A stretch of 61,449 bases of DNA, from the NCBI GenBank assembly GCA_025458525.1, contig JALOSF010000003.1, positions 1 to 61,449 on the forward strand. Reading direction: 5' to 3'. The notes under the pieces were generated by a model, which did not search any database, had not been told where the DNA came from, and saw only the letters and a list, made by a program, of their open reading frames with translations. This document shows, piece after piece, positions 46,410 through 55,236 of this stretch. Every line of letters begins with the position of its first letter. Positions within the stretch are counted from its first letter, which is position 1. This DNA comes from Cypionkella sp. GTDB taxonomy: Bacteria; Pseudomonadota; Alphaproteobacteria; Rhodobacterales; Rhodobacteraceae. The translations under genes were made by a program, and so were the position numbers.

Positions 46410-46930
46410 GCGGCCTCTACCCCGCCGCCGACCGCGTTTTTCGCCCGTGGAAGAACGGCGGCGGCACCACGGCGGAAATCCTGTGCTGGCCCGAGGGCGC
46501 GGGGTTTGACGATTTCACCCTGCGCCTGTCCACCGCGCGGGTGGAGGCGTCAGGTCCGTTTTCCACCTTTCCCGGGGTGGACCGGGTGCTGACGGTGATT
46601 GATGGCGGCGACATGGTGCTGCATCTGGGCGGGGCAAGCCATGCGCTGGCCCCGTTGCAGCCCTTTGCCTTTGCGGGCGACGTGCCCTGTGCGGCCGTGG
46701 TCGATGCGCCCTTACTCGATTTCAACGTGATGGTGCACCGACCGCTGGCCGCGCGGGTCTGGGTCGGGAGCATGGCGGCAGAGGCGCGGTTCGCCCTGCT
46801 GCTGGAGCCGAAGGCGGGATTGCAGCGTCTGGACCTGGTCGATCTGCACCATGCCGACGCGGGCCTTGTGGCGGCGCTGACCGGCGCGCGGGCGGTGCTG
46901 GTCAGCCTGAACGATCCTCGGACGGGGTGA
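46406..46930 (+). CDS. hutD: HutD-family cupin protein
   Basis: The 174-aa product starts with GTG 46406, overlapping the hutU stop (GTGA). It has the HutD signature [14 protein letters not shown] and [19 protein letters not shown], a bicupin fold. HutD is proposed to buffer pathway intermediates or modulate hut expression; it is not a catabolic enzyme. Its 3' end overlaps the convergent hutC by 29 bases, so there is no room for a terminator. Confidence 0.93.
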   Translation: MSGLYPAADRVFRPWKNGGGTTAEILCWPEGAGFDDFTLRLSTARVEASGPFSTFPGVDRVLTVIDGGDMVLHLGGASHALAPLQPFAFAGDVPCAAVVDAPLLDFNVMVHRPLAARVWVGSMAAEARFALLLEPKAGLQRLDLVDLHHADAGLVAALTGARAVLVSLNDPRTG

Positions 46931-47627
46931 AGCGGCTGACCAGTTCGTGCCGTGTGCCGGGGTAGGTCTGCGCCACCAGCGTGACCCATTGGCCCGCCGC
47001 CTCGGTCCGGCGGGTGACCTCGAGACAGGCCTCGCCGGTCGCAAGACCCAAGGCACGCGCAAGGGGGGCAGGGGCGTTGATCGCGCGGATGCGATGCTCG
47101 GCGGATGTCCATGGAATTTCGCGCAGCAGCCATTGGCCCGGCGCCACGTCACGAAAATCCTGTGCCAGCGCGCCGGGGGCGGCGGCGGGGTTGATGATCC
47201 GCGCCTCGTGGCAGAACGGCTGGTCGGCGGCGAAATGCAGACCCTGCAGCGCCAGAACCCGTCCGCCATCGTCGATCCGGGCGGCGGCGCGTTCATGGGC
47301 ACGCGGGATGCGCACCTCACGCAGGGTCAGGTCGAACCGCCAGGGCAGGCCAAGCGTCTCGACCTCGGCCTGGATGTCGGTGATGGCCATGACCGCCGCC
47401 TGCGCCACCGGTTGCGCGACAAAAGTGCCCAGCCGTTTGCGCCGCACCAGAAAGCCTTCGCGCACCAGTTGCGCCAGCACCTTGTTCATTGTCATGCGCG
47501 ATACGCCGTGCTGTTCGGCAAGGTCCAGCTCGAACGGCAGCTGAAAGCCCGGAGGCCAATCGCCCCCGGTGATCTTGTCGCGCAAACAGGCAAGGATGCG
47601 GTCGTGATGCGTGGTCCGGCTGTCCAA
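46902..47627 (-). CDS. hutC: Histidine utilisation repressor (GntR/UTRA)
   Basis: The 241-aa product has a GntR HTH (FELDLAEQHGVSRMTMNKVL) and a UTRA effector domain (about 90-240, with AFDLTLREV-type start and RRTEAAGQWVTLVAQTYPG near the end). HutC is released from DNA by urocanate. The start codon is TTG 47627, with AGAGG 5 bases upstream; no better ATG exists. It is convergent with hutD and has its own promoter in the region shared with pstS. Confidence 0.93.
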   Translation of the reverse strand: MDSRTTHHDRILACLRDKITGGDWPPGFQLPFELDLAEQHGVSRMTMNKVLAQLVREGFLVRRKRLGTFVAQPVAQAAVMAITDIQAEVETLGLPWRFDLTLREVRIPRAHERAAARIDDGGRVLALQGLHFAADQPFCHEARIINPAAAPGALAQDFRDVAPGQWLLREIPWTSAEHRIRAINAPAPLARALGLATGEACLEVTRRTEAAGQWVTLVAQTYPGTRHELVSRFTPSEDRSG

Positions 47628-47781
47628 GGGCGCCTCTGGTTCTGATCCGGGGCAGAGTAGTCAGCGCGGCGCAGGGTCACAAGCCCGTGCCCGCCATGGC
47701 CGCAGCCCAAGGCGCTGGCGGCTTGCACAGCGATCCCGTCATCCCGGGCCGATCCGGCGGCGGCGGGCCATTGCGCAAGGA

Positions 47782-47801
47782 CTGTCATCCAACCTTCACA
47801 T
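47782..47801 (+). promoter_or_regulatory. Pho box upstream of pstS
   Basis: CTGTCAT-CCAA-CCTTCAC is a pair of 7-base direct repeats four bases apart, matching the PhoB consensus (CTGTCAT repeated) at 7/7 and 5/7. A possible -10 (GATAAA, 47808-47813) follows about 8 bases later, the usual distance at Pho promoters. pstS starts at 47883. This indicates induction by phosphate starvation through PhoB. Confidence 0.75.
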
Positions 47802-47882
47802 AACAGAGATAAATGCGTCATGGGGGCCGGATATCCCGCTTGCAGGCCGACTCGATGGCCCAGAGATTTACAGGAGCGATCC

Positions 47883-48920
47883 ATGAAGATGTTCAAAATT
47901 TCCGCCTCGGCACTGGCCATCGCTGCGGCTGCGACCGCCGCCGATGCCCGTGACCAGGTCCAGATCACCGGGTCTTCGACCGTGTTGCCCTATGCCACCA
48001 TCGTGGCCGAAGCCTTTGGCGAAAACTTCGACTTCCCGACCCCGGTTGTCGAAGGCGGCGGCTCGGGCGCCGGGCGCAAGAAGCTGTGCGAAGGCGTGGG
48101 CGAAAACACCGTCGATATCGCCAACTCCTCGTCGCGCATCAGCCAGGCCGATCTTGACCTGTGCGCCGCAAATGGCGTCGGCGAAATCATGGAAGTCCGC
48201 TTTGGCTATGATGGCATCGTGTTTGCCTCTGACGTGAACGGCCCCGAGTTCGCCTTTACGCCGGGCCATATCTACAATGCTCTGGCTGCCGAAGTCCTGA
48301 AGGATGGCGCGATCGTCGCCAACCCGCACACCACCTGGGCCGAGGTCGATCCCGCCTTTGCCGCGCAGGACATCCTTGTGTTCGTCCCCGGCACCAAGCA
48401 CGGCACGCGCGAAGTGTTCGATCAGAAGGTCATCATCGCGGGCTGTGAAGAAACCGGCGCCATGGAAGCCTTCAAGGCCGCCAACAACGGTGACGAAGAT
48501 GCGGCCGAAGCGGCCTGCATGAAGCTGCGCACCGACGGCCGTTCGATCGACATCGACGGTGACTACACCGAGACGCTTCAGCGCGTGGATGCCGACAAGA
48601 ATGGCATTGGCGTGTTCGGCCTGTCGTTCTATCAGAACAACACCGACAAGCTGCGCGTGGCCACCATGGGCGGCGTTGTTCCCAGCACCGAAACCATCGC
48701 CGCCGGTGATTACCCTGTGTCGCGTCCGCTCTACTTCTACGTCAAGAAGGCGCATATCGGCGTGATCCCCGGTCTGAAGGAATATGTCGAGTTCTTCCTG
48801 TCTGACGATATGGCTGGCCCCAACGGCCCGCTGGCCGCTTACGGGCTGGTGTCTGACCCGGAACTGGCCGCAACGCAGGCCGCCGTTGCCGCAGAAACCC
48901 CGATGGGTCCGCTGAACTAA
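47883..48920 (+). CDS. pstS: Phosphate ABC transporter substrate-binding protein
   Basis: The 345-aa product has a signal peptide (MKMFKISASALAIAAAATAA) and the phosphate-binding motifs: QITGSSTVLPYATIVAEAF, VEGGGSGAGRKKLCEGVG, DIANSSSRIS and VPGTKHGTREVFDQKV. AGGAG lies before ATG 47883. It captures phosphate for PstC/PstA. A strong hairpin (48930-48951) follows the stop. Confidence 0.96.
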   Translation: MKMFKISASALAIAAAATAADARDQVQITGSSTVLPYATIVAEAFGENFDFPTPVVEGGGSGAGRKKLCEGVGENTVDIANSSSRISQADLDLCAANGVGEIMEVRFGYDGIVFASDVNGPEFAFTPGHIYNALAAEVLKDGAIVANPHTTWAEVDPAFAAQDILVFVPGTKHGTREVFDQKVIIAGCEETGAMEAFKAANNGDEDAAEAACMKLRTDGRSIDIDGDYTETLQRVDADKNGIGVFGLSFYQNNTDKLRVATMGGVVPSTETIAAGDYPVSRPLYFYVKKAHIGVIPGLKEYVEFFLSDDMAGPNGPLAAYGLVSDPELAATQAAVAAETPMGPLN

Positions 48921-48929
48921 GACAACAGG

Positions 48930-48951
48930 ACGGGGGCCTTGGGGCCCCCGT
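48930..48951 (+). terminator. Hairpin between pstS and pstC
   Basis: ACGGGGGCC-TTGG-GGCCCCCGT gives a perfect 9-bp stem with a 4-base loop, then TTTCCCCTTTT. It begins 10 bases after the pstS stop. It should attenuate transcription into pstCA or protect the pstS mRNA, giving excess binding protein. Confidence 0.65.
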
Positions 48952-48977
48952 TTCCCCTTTTGCGAAAGCAGTTTCCG

Positions 48978-50438
48978 ATGACGATCCTTCTGCTTGTAAC
49001 CGTGGTCCTTGTAATCGCCCTTGCCGGTTTTGTTCTGGGCAGGGCACGGGCGATTTCCCGGGCTTCGGGCAATGTTCGGGTGCTTCACTCGCTGCCCGGG
49101 TATTATGGATGGCATGCGGCGCTTATGGCCGCGCTGCCCGCCTTCGCCGTGATGCTGCTGTGGCTGCTGATCCAGCCCCTGGTCGTCGAACGGCAGATAG
49201 CCGCCTTTTTCCCGGAGGCTGCGGTCGCTGACGAAACGGCCTTTACCCTGACCATGGCCGATGTGCGCCGGGTGGCGGGTGGTCTTGATGCGGCCGTTCT
49301 TGCGGGGCTTGTGACCGCCGATCAGGCCGCCACGCTGAGCGTTGACACCACGGATGTGCGCGCCCTTCTGGGGCAGGCCGGGGTGGCCTTGGGGGCGCAG
49401 GTGACGCCCGAGACTTTGGAAGCGGCAAAAGAATATCGGGGCCTCGTCGCCTCTGGTGCTTTTGGCCGGATGATCGCGGTCATCGCCGCTGCGCTGGTGG
49501 GTCTTGCCTATGCGCTTTCCGTCACCCGACCGGATTTCTGGGCCCGCAACCGGGTAGAGGCTGTGATGCTGGGCGTGCTGGTCACGGCCTCGTCGATCGC
49601 CATCCTGACCACGGTCGGCATCATCTGGTCGATGTTCTCGGAAAGCCTCAATTTCTTTCGCCAGTATCCGGCGACCGAGTTCTTTTTCGGGCTGACGTGG
49701 AACCCGCAGTTTCGTGGCGGCTCTGACCTTGGCTTTATCCCGCTGCTGTGGGGCACGCTTTACATCACCGTGGTGTCGATGATCGTGGCGGTGCCGCTTG
49801 GTCTGTTCACCGCGATTTACCTTGCCGAATATGCAAGCCCGGCGGCCCGGTCGATCATCAAACCGCTGATCGAGGTGATTGCCGGTATCCCGACCGTTGT
49901 GTTCGGCCTGTTCGCCCTTGTCACCGTCGGCCCCTTCCTGCGCGATTACTTTGCCCAGCCCTTCGGCTTTGGCAACTCGGGGTCGTCCGTGATGACGGCG
50001 GGGCTTGTGATCGGCATCCTCAACATCCCGTTCATCTCGTCGCTGGCCGATGACATCATGAACGCCGTGCCGCAGTCGCTGCGCGATGGCAGCTATGGCC
50101 TTGGCGCGACCAAGTCGGAAACCATTCGCCAAGTCGTGCTGCCCGCTGCCTTGCCGGGGATCGTTGGCGCCGTCCTGCTGGCCGCATCGCGTGCCATCGG
50201 CGAGACGATGATCGTCACGATGGGGGCAGGCGCGGCCGCAAAGCTGGACCTGAACCCGTTCGAGGCGATGACGACCATGACGGTCAAGATCGTGGGCCAG
50301 CTGACCGGCGACACCGATTTCAACTCCCCCGAAACGCTTGTGGCCTTTGCGCTTGGCATCACGCTCTTTGTCATCACGCTGGGTCTGAACATTTTCGCGC
50401 TCTACATCGTGCGCAAGTATCGCGAGCAATACGAATGA
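48978..50438 (+). CDS. pstC: Phosphate ABC transporter permease PstC
   Basis: The 486-aa product has an N-terminal extension with three transmembrane segments (about 1-190, including MTILLLVTVVLVIALAGFVL) and then the usual PstC core (TLYITVVSMIVAVPLGLFTA; IAGIPTVVFGLFALVTVGPF; the EAA loop GLGATKSETIRQVVLPAALP). The longer form is common in alphaproteobacteria. Its stop overlaps the pstA ATG. No good ribosome binding site precedes ATG 48978. Confidence 0.95.
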   Translation: MTILLLVTVVLVIALAGFVLGRARAISRASGNVRVLHSLPGYYGWHAALMAALPAFAVMLLWLLIQPLVVERQIAAFFPEAAVADETAFTLTMADVRRVAGGLDAAVLAGLVTADQAATLSVDTTDVRALLGQAGVALGAQVTPETLEAAKEYRGLVASGAFGRMIAVIAAALVGLAYALSVTRPDFWARNRVEAVMLGVLVTASSIAILTTVGIIWSMFSESLNFFRQYPATEFFFGLTWNPQFRGGSDLGFIPLLWGTLYITVVSMIVAVPLGLFTAIYLAEYASPAARSIIKPLIEVIAGIPTVVFGLFALVTVGPFLRDYFAQPFGFGNSGSSVMTAGLVIGILNIPFISSLADDIMNAVPQSLRDGSYGLGATKSETIRQVVLPAALPGIVGAVLLAASRAIGETMIVTMGAGAAAKLDLNPFEAMTTMTVKIVGQLTGDTDFNSPETLVAFALGITLFVITLGLNIFALYIVRKYREQYE

Positions 50439-51784
50439 CCGATTTGTCCGCCTCCCTCCCGGTCGCAAAGCCGAAGAATTCGATCCTGACCGGCAGCGAC
50501 CAGATGCGTCGCCGCAATGCCGCCGAATTCCGCTTTCGGCTGTATGGTCTTGCCGCGATCTCGGTCAGCATGGCCGTGCTTGCGATCATGCTCTGGACGA
50601 TCTTTTCCGACGGGGTGAGCGCGTTCAAGCAGGCCAAGATCAGCTTTCCGCTGACGTTCAGCTCTGAAATCCTTGACCCTGCGGGCAATGGCGACCGCGC
50701 AGAGATGACCAAGGTCACGACTGTTGGCTATGCCCGGCTGCTGACCACCGCCTTCAGGGCCGAATTGCAGGCGCGCGGCATCTCTACCGAGGGCCTGTCC
50801 GACAAGGAAATCAATGACATGCTGTCAAAGCACGCGCCGGGTGTCCTGCGGGCCGAGGTGCTGGGCAATACGGCGATCCTTGACACCACGCGCACGGTCG
50901 AGGTTCTGGCTGCGGGGCGGATCGATGGCTATCTCAAGGGCCGTGTCACGCGAGAGACGGCGGAACGCGATGGCCAGGTCACGCCGGGCATGCTCGATCT
51001 TGCCGACCGGCTGACCGAGGCGGGCATGCTGCGAAGCGCCTTCAACTTTGACTTCCTGACCAATTCCGATGCTTCGGATCAGCGGCCAGAGGCTGCCGGT
51101 CTGGGGGTCGCGATCCTTGGATCGGCCTATATGATGTTGCTGGTGGTGTTGATCTGCGTGCCCGTAGGTGTCGCAACCAGCATCTATCTGGAAGAGTTTG
51201 CCCCCAAGAACCGGCTGACCGATGTGATCGAGGTCAACATCTCGAACCTTGCCGCCGTGCCCTCCATCGTGTTCGGGATCCTTGGGCTTGCGGTGTTCAT
51301 CAACTTTGCCAAGTTCCCGCAATCCTCGCCGCTGGTCGGGGCATTGGTCCTGAGCCTGATGACCCTGCCGACGATCATCATCGCAACCCGTGCCGCGATC
51401 CGGGCCGTGCCACCCAGCATTCGCGATGCCGCACTCGGGGTTGGGGCGTCGAAAATGCAGACCGTGTTTCATCATGTGCTGCCGCTCGCCGCGCCTGGTA
51501 TCCTGACCGGCACCATTCTGGGTCTTGCGTCGGCGCTTGGCGAAACGGCGCCGCTGTTGCTGATCGGGATGGTGGCTTATGTGGACAATTACCCCGGTGC
51601 GCCCATCGAAGGCTTCCTTGATCCGGCGACCGCGCTGCCGGTGCAGGTCTATTCCTGGGCGTCGCGGTCTGACCCTGCCTTCATCGAACGGTCAAGCGGT
51701 GCGATCATCGTGCTGCTTGGGTTCCTTGTCGTGATGAACGTGACCGCCATCATCTTGCGCCGCAAGTTCGAGCGCCGCTGGTAG
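50435..51784 (+). CDS. pstA: Phosphate ABC transporter permease PstA
   Basis: The 449-aa product has one N-terminal helix (LYGLAAISVSMAVLAIMLWT), an extended periplasmic loop of about 140 residues (as in the alphaproteobacterial long form), and the permease core with VNISNLAAVPSIVFGILGLA and the EAA loop GVGASKMQTVFHHVLPLAAP. ATG 50435 overlaps the pstC stop. Unusually, no pstB follows: a terminator and an unrelated hydrolase gene come next. Confidence 0.95.
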   Translation: MTDLSASLPVAKPKNSILTGSDQMRRRNAAEFRFRLYGLAAISVSMAVLAIMLWTIFSDGVSAFKQAKISFPLTFSSEILDPAGNGDRAEMTKVTTVGYARLLTTAFRAELQARGISTEGLSDKEINDMLSKHAPGVLRAEVLGNTAILDTTRTVEVLAAGRIDGYLKGRVTRETAERDGQVTPGMLDLADRLTEAGMLRSAFNFDFLTNSDASDQRPEAAGLGVAILGSAYMMLLVVLICVPVGVATSIYLEEFAPKNRLTDVIEVNISNLAAVPSIVFGILGLAVFINFAKFPQSSPLVGALVLSLMTLPTIIIATRAAIRAVPPSIRDAALGVGASKMQTVFHHVLPLAAPGILTGTILGLASALGETAPLLLIGMVAYVDNYPGAPIEGFLDPATALPVQVYSWASRSDPAFIERSSGAIIVLLGFLVVMNVTAIILRRKFERRW

Positions 51785-51805
51785 GTTCGACCAACAGCCA
51801 GACGG

Positions 51806-51831
51806 GGGCGCGGGACAAGGGTTCCGCGCCC
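51806..51831 (+). terminator. Terminator hairpin after pstA
   Basis: GGGCGCGG-(10-base loop)-CCGCGCCC forms an 8-bp GC stem 22 bases after the pstA stop, followed by TCTCGCATTTG. It would end the pstSCA transcript before the hydrolase gene. Confidence 0.55.
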
Positions 51832-51911
51832 TCTCGCATTTGTGTGCCGGTGTGCGGTGCAGATCGGCCTATCTTTGGCCGAACGCGGTGCAAGCAAGGA
51901 AGGACAATGAC

Positions 51912-52799
51912 ATGACCCGACTGACGGCCAAGGATTTTCACCCCGAGTTGCTGGAGCTTTACGACTTCTACGCGCATGGCAAGATCACCAAGCGCGAGTT
52001 TCTGGACCGTGCCGGCAAGTTCGCCGTTGGTGGCATGACCGCCATGGCCTTGCTGTCGGCCATTTCGCCCAACTATGCCTTGGCCCAGCAGATCGCCTTT
52101 ACCGACCCCGATATTGTCGCCGAATACATCACCTACCCGTCGCCCAATGGCCACGGCGATGTGCGCGGCTATCTGGTGCGCCCTGCCGCGGCGACCGGCA
52201 AAGTGGCGGCGGTGGTGGTGGTGCATGAAAACCGCGGCTTGAACCCGTATATCGAGGATGTTGCCCGCCGCGTTGCCAAGGCCGGTTACATTGCCCTGGC
52301 GCCCGATGGGTTGACCTCGGTCGGCGGCTATCCGGGCAATGATGAAAAGGGCCGCGAGTTGCAGGCGCAGGTGGACCCCGAAAAACTGATGAACGATTTC
52401 TTTGCCGCGATCGAATTCCTGATGGCCCATCAGGATACCACCGGCAAGGTCGGGATCACGGGGTTTTGCTATGGCGGCGGCGTGTCGAACGCGGCGGCGG
52501 TGGCTTATCCGGAACTGGCCTGTGCCGTGCCGTTCTACGGACGCCAGGCCGCGGCCGAGGATGTGCCACGGATCAAGGCCCCGATCCTGTTGCACTATGC
52601 GGAACTGGATACCCGTATCAACGAAGGCTGGCCCGCCTATGAAGCCGCCCTCAAGGCCGAGGGCAAAACCTATGAGGCGCATATCTACCCGGGTGTGAAT
52701 CACGGGTTTCACAACGATTCCACACCGCGCTATGACGAGGCGGCGGCAACCCTTGCCTGGGATCGCACGCTGGCGTGGTTTGCGCGCTATCTGGCCTGA
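51912..52799 (+). CDS. Dienelactone hydrolase-family exported or membrane-attached hydrolase
   Basis: The 295-aa product has a helical N-terminus with a signal-like stretch (KREFLDRAGKFAVGGMTAMA then ALLSAISPNYALA; KR rather than RR), so it is probably exported. The alpha/beta hydrolase core has catalytic Cys186 in GFCYGGGVSNAAA, an aspartate in LHYAELDTRI, and a histidine in YPGVNHGFHN, the Cys-Asp-His triad of dienelactone hydrolases. AAGGAAGGA precedes ATG 51912. The substrate is unknown; there is no chlorocatechol pathway around it. Confidence 0.9.
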   Translation: MTRLTAKDFHPELLELYDFYAHGKITKREFLDRAGKFAVGGMTAMALLSAISPNYALAQQIAFTDPDIVAEYITYPSPNGHGDVRGYLVRPAAATGKVAAVVVVHENRGLNPYIEDVARRVAKAGYIALAPDGLTSVGGYPGNDEKGRELQAQVDPEKLMNDFFAAIEFLMAHQDTTGKVGITGFCYGGGVSNAAAVAYPELACAVPFYGRQAAAEDVPRIKAPILLHYAELDTRINEGWPAYEAALKAEGKTYEAHIYPGVNHGFHNDSTPRYDEAAATLAWDRTLAWFARYLA

Positions 52800-52888
52800 C
52801 GAAGCGGCGCCGGGGGCAAAAGCGGGCCGGCGGGGCCGGTTGAAACCACCGGGGCCGCGCGATAGCCTTGATGCACCCATTCACGCGG

Positions 52889-52911
52889 GGGGGCGACCAT
52901 GTTTCGCCCCC
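52889..52911 (+). promoter_or_regulatory. Hairpin in the 5' leader of the second PCuAC gene
   Basis: GGGGGCGA-CCATGTT-TCGCCCCC is a perfect 8-bp stem with a 7-base loop, 19 bases before the PCuAC ATG and just upstream of its GGAGGG. It could be a terminator for the hydrolase gene or a leader structure that controls PCuAC expression. Confidence 0.45.
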
Positions 52912-52930
52912 TTGCCACAGGAGGGCCAAT

Positions 52931-53407
52931 ATGCCGCGCCTTGCACCCGCCTTGACCAGTTTCATCCTGTGCCTTTGGGCCCTGGCCGCCGCGGCGCATG
53001 AGGTGACGGTCGGGGACTTGACGATCCAGCACCCCGCCATTCCCGCCCCGCTGGCCACCGCCCAGGCTGCGGCGGGATACATGGCCATCGTGAACGCAGG
53101 CGCCACGGATGACCGCCTGATCGCGGTCGAGATGCCGGTGGCGCGGCATGCCATGCTGCATCAGACGGTTCATGCGGCCGATGGCATGGCCAGCATGCAG
53201 CATCTGGCGGCTGTCGATATCCCGGCCGGAGAGACCGTGCGGCTGCACCCCGGCGGCATGCATGTGATGCTGATGGGTTTGACCGCGCCGCTGACCGAAG
53301 GCCAGAGGGTGCCCGCCACGCTTGTCTTTGAACGGGCCGGGCGGATCGCGGTGGAATTCGTCGTCGATCCCGCAAACGGGACCGATCATTCCGGCATGGG
53401 GCATTGA
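52931..53407 (+). CDS. PCu(A)C periplasmic copper chaperone, second copy
   Basis: The 158-aa product has a signal peptide (MPRLAPALTSFILCLWALAA), a mature protein beginning near HEVTVGDLTIQHPAIPAP, and the copper motif residues in MLHQTVHAADGMASMQHL and PGGMHVMLMGLTAPL. It is a paralog of the PCuAC at 28884-29513 but lacks the His-rich tails. GGAGGG precedes ATG 52931. It has no copper-gene neighbours here, so it may serve as a second-tier or housekeeping Cu carrier. Confidence 0.93.
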   Translation: MPRLAPALTSFILCLWALAAAAHEVTVGDLTIQHPAIPAPLATAQAAAGYMAIVNAGATDDRLIAVEMPVARHAMLHQTVHAADGMASMQHLAAVDIPAGETVRLHPGGMHVMLMGLTAPLTEGQRVPATLVFERAGRIAVEFVVDPANGTDHSGMGH

Positions 53408-53418
53408 CTGCCCCCTGC

Positions 53419-54294
53419 TCAGCGATGGCGGCGAAAGAAGCGTGACCTGTCATACAGGGTTTCCAGCCGCGTCATCCGTTCCTGCGTCGCGTCCCAGGTG
53501 CGGCTTTGCACGGCGGCCAGCAGCGTTTCCACCAGCACCAGGATGGACACTGTCGAATCCCAGGCCGAGGGCGCCTCGATATGCGCGGTCAGCGTGTGGC
53601 GGGCATGGGCCGCGGCCGGGCTGACCCAGCGGTCGGTGATGACCACGACCTCGGCGCCCTGTTCCACCGCCAGTTCCACCAGTTGCAGCACCGAATTCTC
53701 ATAGCGGCGGATGTCAAAGGCGACCAGCACATCGCCCGGTGTCATGTCGAGCAGCGCCGGGGGCCAGGTGTTCGACATATCGGAGAGCAGCGTCACCTCG
53801 GGCCGCACCACCTTCATCAGCGACACAAGGTAATCGGCATGGGCATGGGTGATCCGGCCCCCCATGGCAAAGATGCGGCGTGACGGATCGGCCAGCAGCC
53901 CGGCCACCTGATCGAAGTCGGCGTGGTCGATCTGGCTGAAGGTGGCCTGAAGATTGGCGACAACCGCATCGGCAAAGCGGTTGAGGATATGCGTGTCAGG
54001 CGCCCCGCCGGCCCAGCGGTCATGCTTGACAAGCGGCGATTCCAGCATCGCCTCCACCTCGCCGCGCAGAGCAGATTGGTAATCGGGATAGCCGCGATAG
54101 CCAAGTTTCTGGCACAGGCGCACGACCGTTGGCGTTGACACCTCGGCCGCGCGGGCAAGGGCCGTGATCGATCCGAGCGCCGCCACGGGGTAATGGCGCA
54201 GAATATGCGTCGCAACCTGACGTTCGGCCCGCGTCAGGTCGGGCAGGGCCGCCCGCATCTTGTCTTCGACGCCCAAGGCAAGGTCCATCGGCAT
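53419..54294 (-). CDS. MurR/RpiR-family transcriptional regulator
   Basis: The 291-aa product has an N-terminal HTH_6 domain (ALARAAEVSTPTVVRLCQKL, about residues 45-65) and a C-terminal SIS-type sugar-phosphate-like domain (about 120-275, with IFAMGGRITHAHADYLVSL). ATG 54294 (MPMDLALGVEDK) was chosen because the preceding longer frame runs through non-coding AT-rich sequence. It is divergent from the TRAP/glutamine-synthetase-like operon at 54466, its likely target. Some RpiR proteins sense non-sugar ligands. Confidence 0.9.
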   Translation of the reverse strand: MPMDLALGVEDKMRAALPDLTRAERQVATHILRHYPVAALGSITALARAAEVSTPTVVRLCQKLGYRGYPDYQSALRGEVEAMLESPLVKHDRWAGGAPDTHILNRFADAVVANLQATFSQIDHADFDQVAGLLADPSRRIFAMGGRITHAHADYLVSLMKVVRPEVTLLSDMSNTWPPALLDMTPGDVLVAFDIRRYENSVLQLVELAVEQGAEVVVITDRWVSPAAAHARHTLTAHIEAPSAWDSTVSILVLVETLLAAVQSRTWDATQERMTRLETLYDRSRFFRRHR

Positions 54295-54465
54295 GGCAAA
54301 CCCCCGGTTCCTGATCAGTTTCGCGGCGAATGGCGACGAAAAGCAAGTGCTTTGCATGCTTTCCGAAATGATTGTAACAGAAATTGTGCAGAAGAAAAAT
54401 TCTTGACAGAGTCGTGGCGGATCAGGAACCCTATCGCGCAAGGGCAAGGGGGCCGAGTCATCGTC

Positions 54466-55233
54466 ATGAGCCTGCAATCCGTCGCAACGACATGGCCAGC
54501 AATCGTTGAAAACCACGATTCCGCGGGTCCGATCTTGTTGGTTTGCGAACACGCCAGCAATGCTTTTCCTGCCCCTTGGGGCCAGCTTGGGTTGACCGAG
54601 GCGCAGCAGCAGGCCCATGTCGCCTGGGACCCGGGCGCGCTCGCGCTGTCGCGGGCGCTGGCGTCGCGGCTGGATGCGGTGCTGATCCATGCCCCGGCCA
54701 GCCGTTTGCTGTATGATCTGAACCGTGGCCCTGACCGTGCAGATGCCATGGCCCCCCGGTCCGAGGTGCATGACATTCCCGGCAACATTGCCCTGTCCGT
54801 AGCACAGCGTCTGGAACGGACAGAGGCGTTTTACCTGCCGTTTCACAGCCGCCTGCATGCCGAAATTGCCCGCCGGCTGGCGCTGGGTCGTCAGACGGTG
54901 CTGGTGACGGTGCATTCCTTCACGCCGGTCTATCACGGGCAAATCCGCGCGGTCGAATTCGGCGTGATCCATGATGCAGATGGCCGGCTGGCGCGCGCCA
55001 TCGTGGCCGCGGCCCAGCAGATCACGCCCCTTGTGACGGCGTTGAACCAGCCCTATTCGGCCGCGGATGGTGTCACGCATACCTTGCGTCTGCATGCGAC
55101 GCCCTATGGTCTGGTCAATGCGATGCTGGAACTGCGCAACGACCTGATCGCCACGCCCGCGCAGGTGGAGGGCATGGCGGATCAGCTTGCCCCGGTGCTG
55201 CTGCGGGCGCTTTCCTTGCTGTCGGAGGGGTAA
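54466..55233 (+). CDS. N-formylglutamate amidohydrolase family protein
   Basis: The 255-aa product shows the FGase family frame: PILLVCEHASNAFPAPWGQL, HVAWDPGALALSRALASRLD, LLYDLNRGPDRADAMAP and FHSRLHAEIARRL. It differs clearly from HutG (43923-44714) and carries no hut context. It opens an operon with a TRAP transporter, a glutamine synthetase-like ligase and two oxidoreductases, so I infer it hydrolyses an N-acyl or gamma-glutamyl amide made in that pathway. The ribosome binding site is weak (AAGGGGG lies about 13 bases before ATG 54466). Confidence 0.85.
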   Translation: MSLQSVATTWPAIVENHDSAGPILLVCEHASNAFPAPWGQLGLTEAQQQAHVAWDPGALALSRALASRLDAVLIHAPASRLLYDLNRGPDRADAMAPRSEVHDIPGNIALSVAQRLERTEAFYLPFHSRLHAEIARRLALGRQTVLVTVHSFTPVYHGQIRAVEFGVIHDADGRLARAIVAAAQQITPLVTALNQPYSAADGVTHTLRLHATPYGLVNAMLELRNDLIATPAQVEGMADQLAPVLLRALSLLSEG

Positions 55234-55236
55234 GCC

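Noticed and set aside
47868..50468. Minus-strand open frame of 866 codons opposite pstS-pstC
   Set aside because: It mirrors the codon positions of clearly identified phosphate transporter genes; composition is typical of antisense shadow.
54403..54434. TTGACA upstream of the amidohydrolase-like gene as its -35
   Set aside because: No acceptable -10 lies 16-18 bases downstream (GAACCC/AACCCT); the nearest CCCTAT would need a 20-base spacer. The region is AT-rich and probably regulatory, but I cannot define the promoter.
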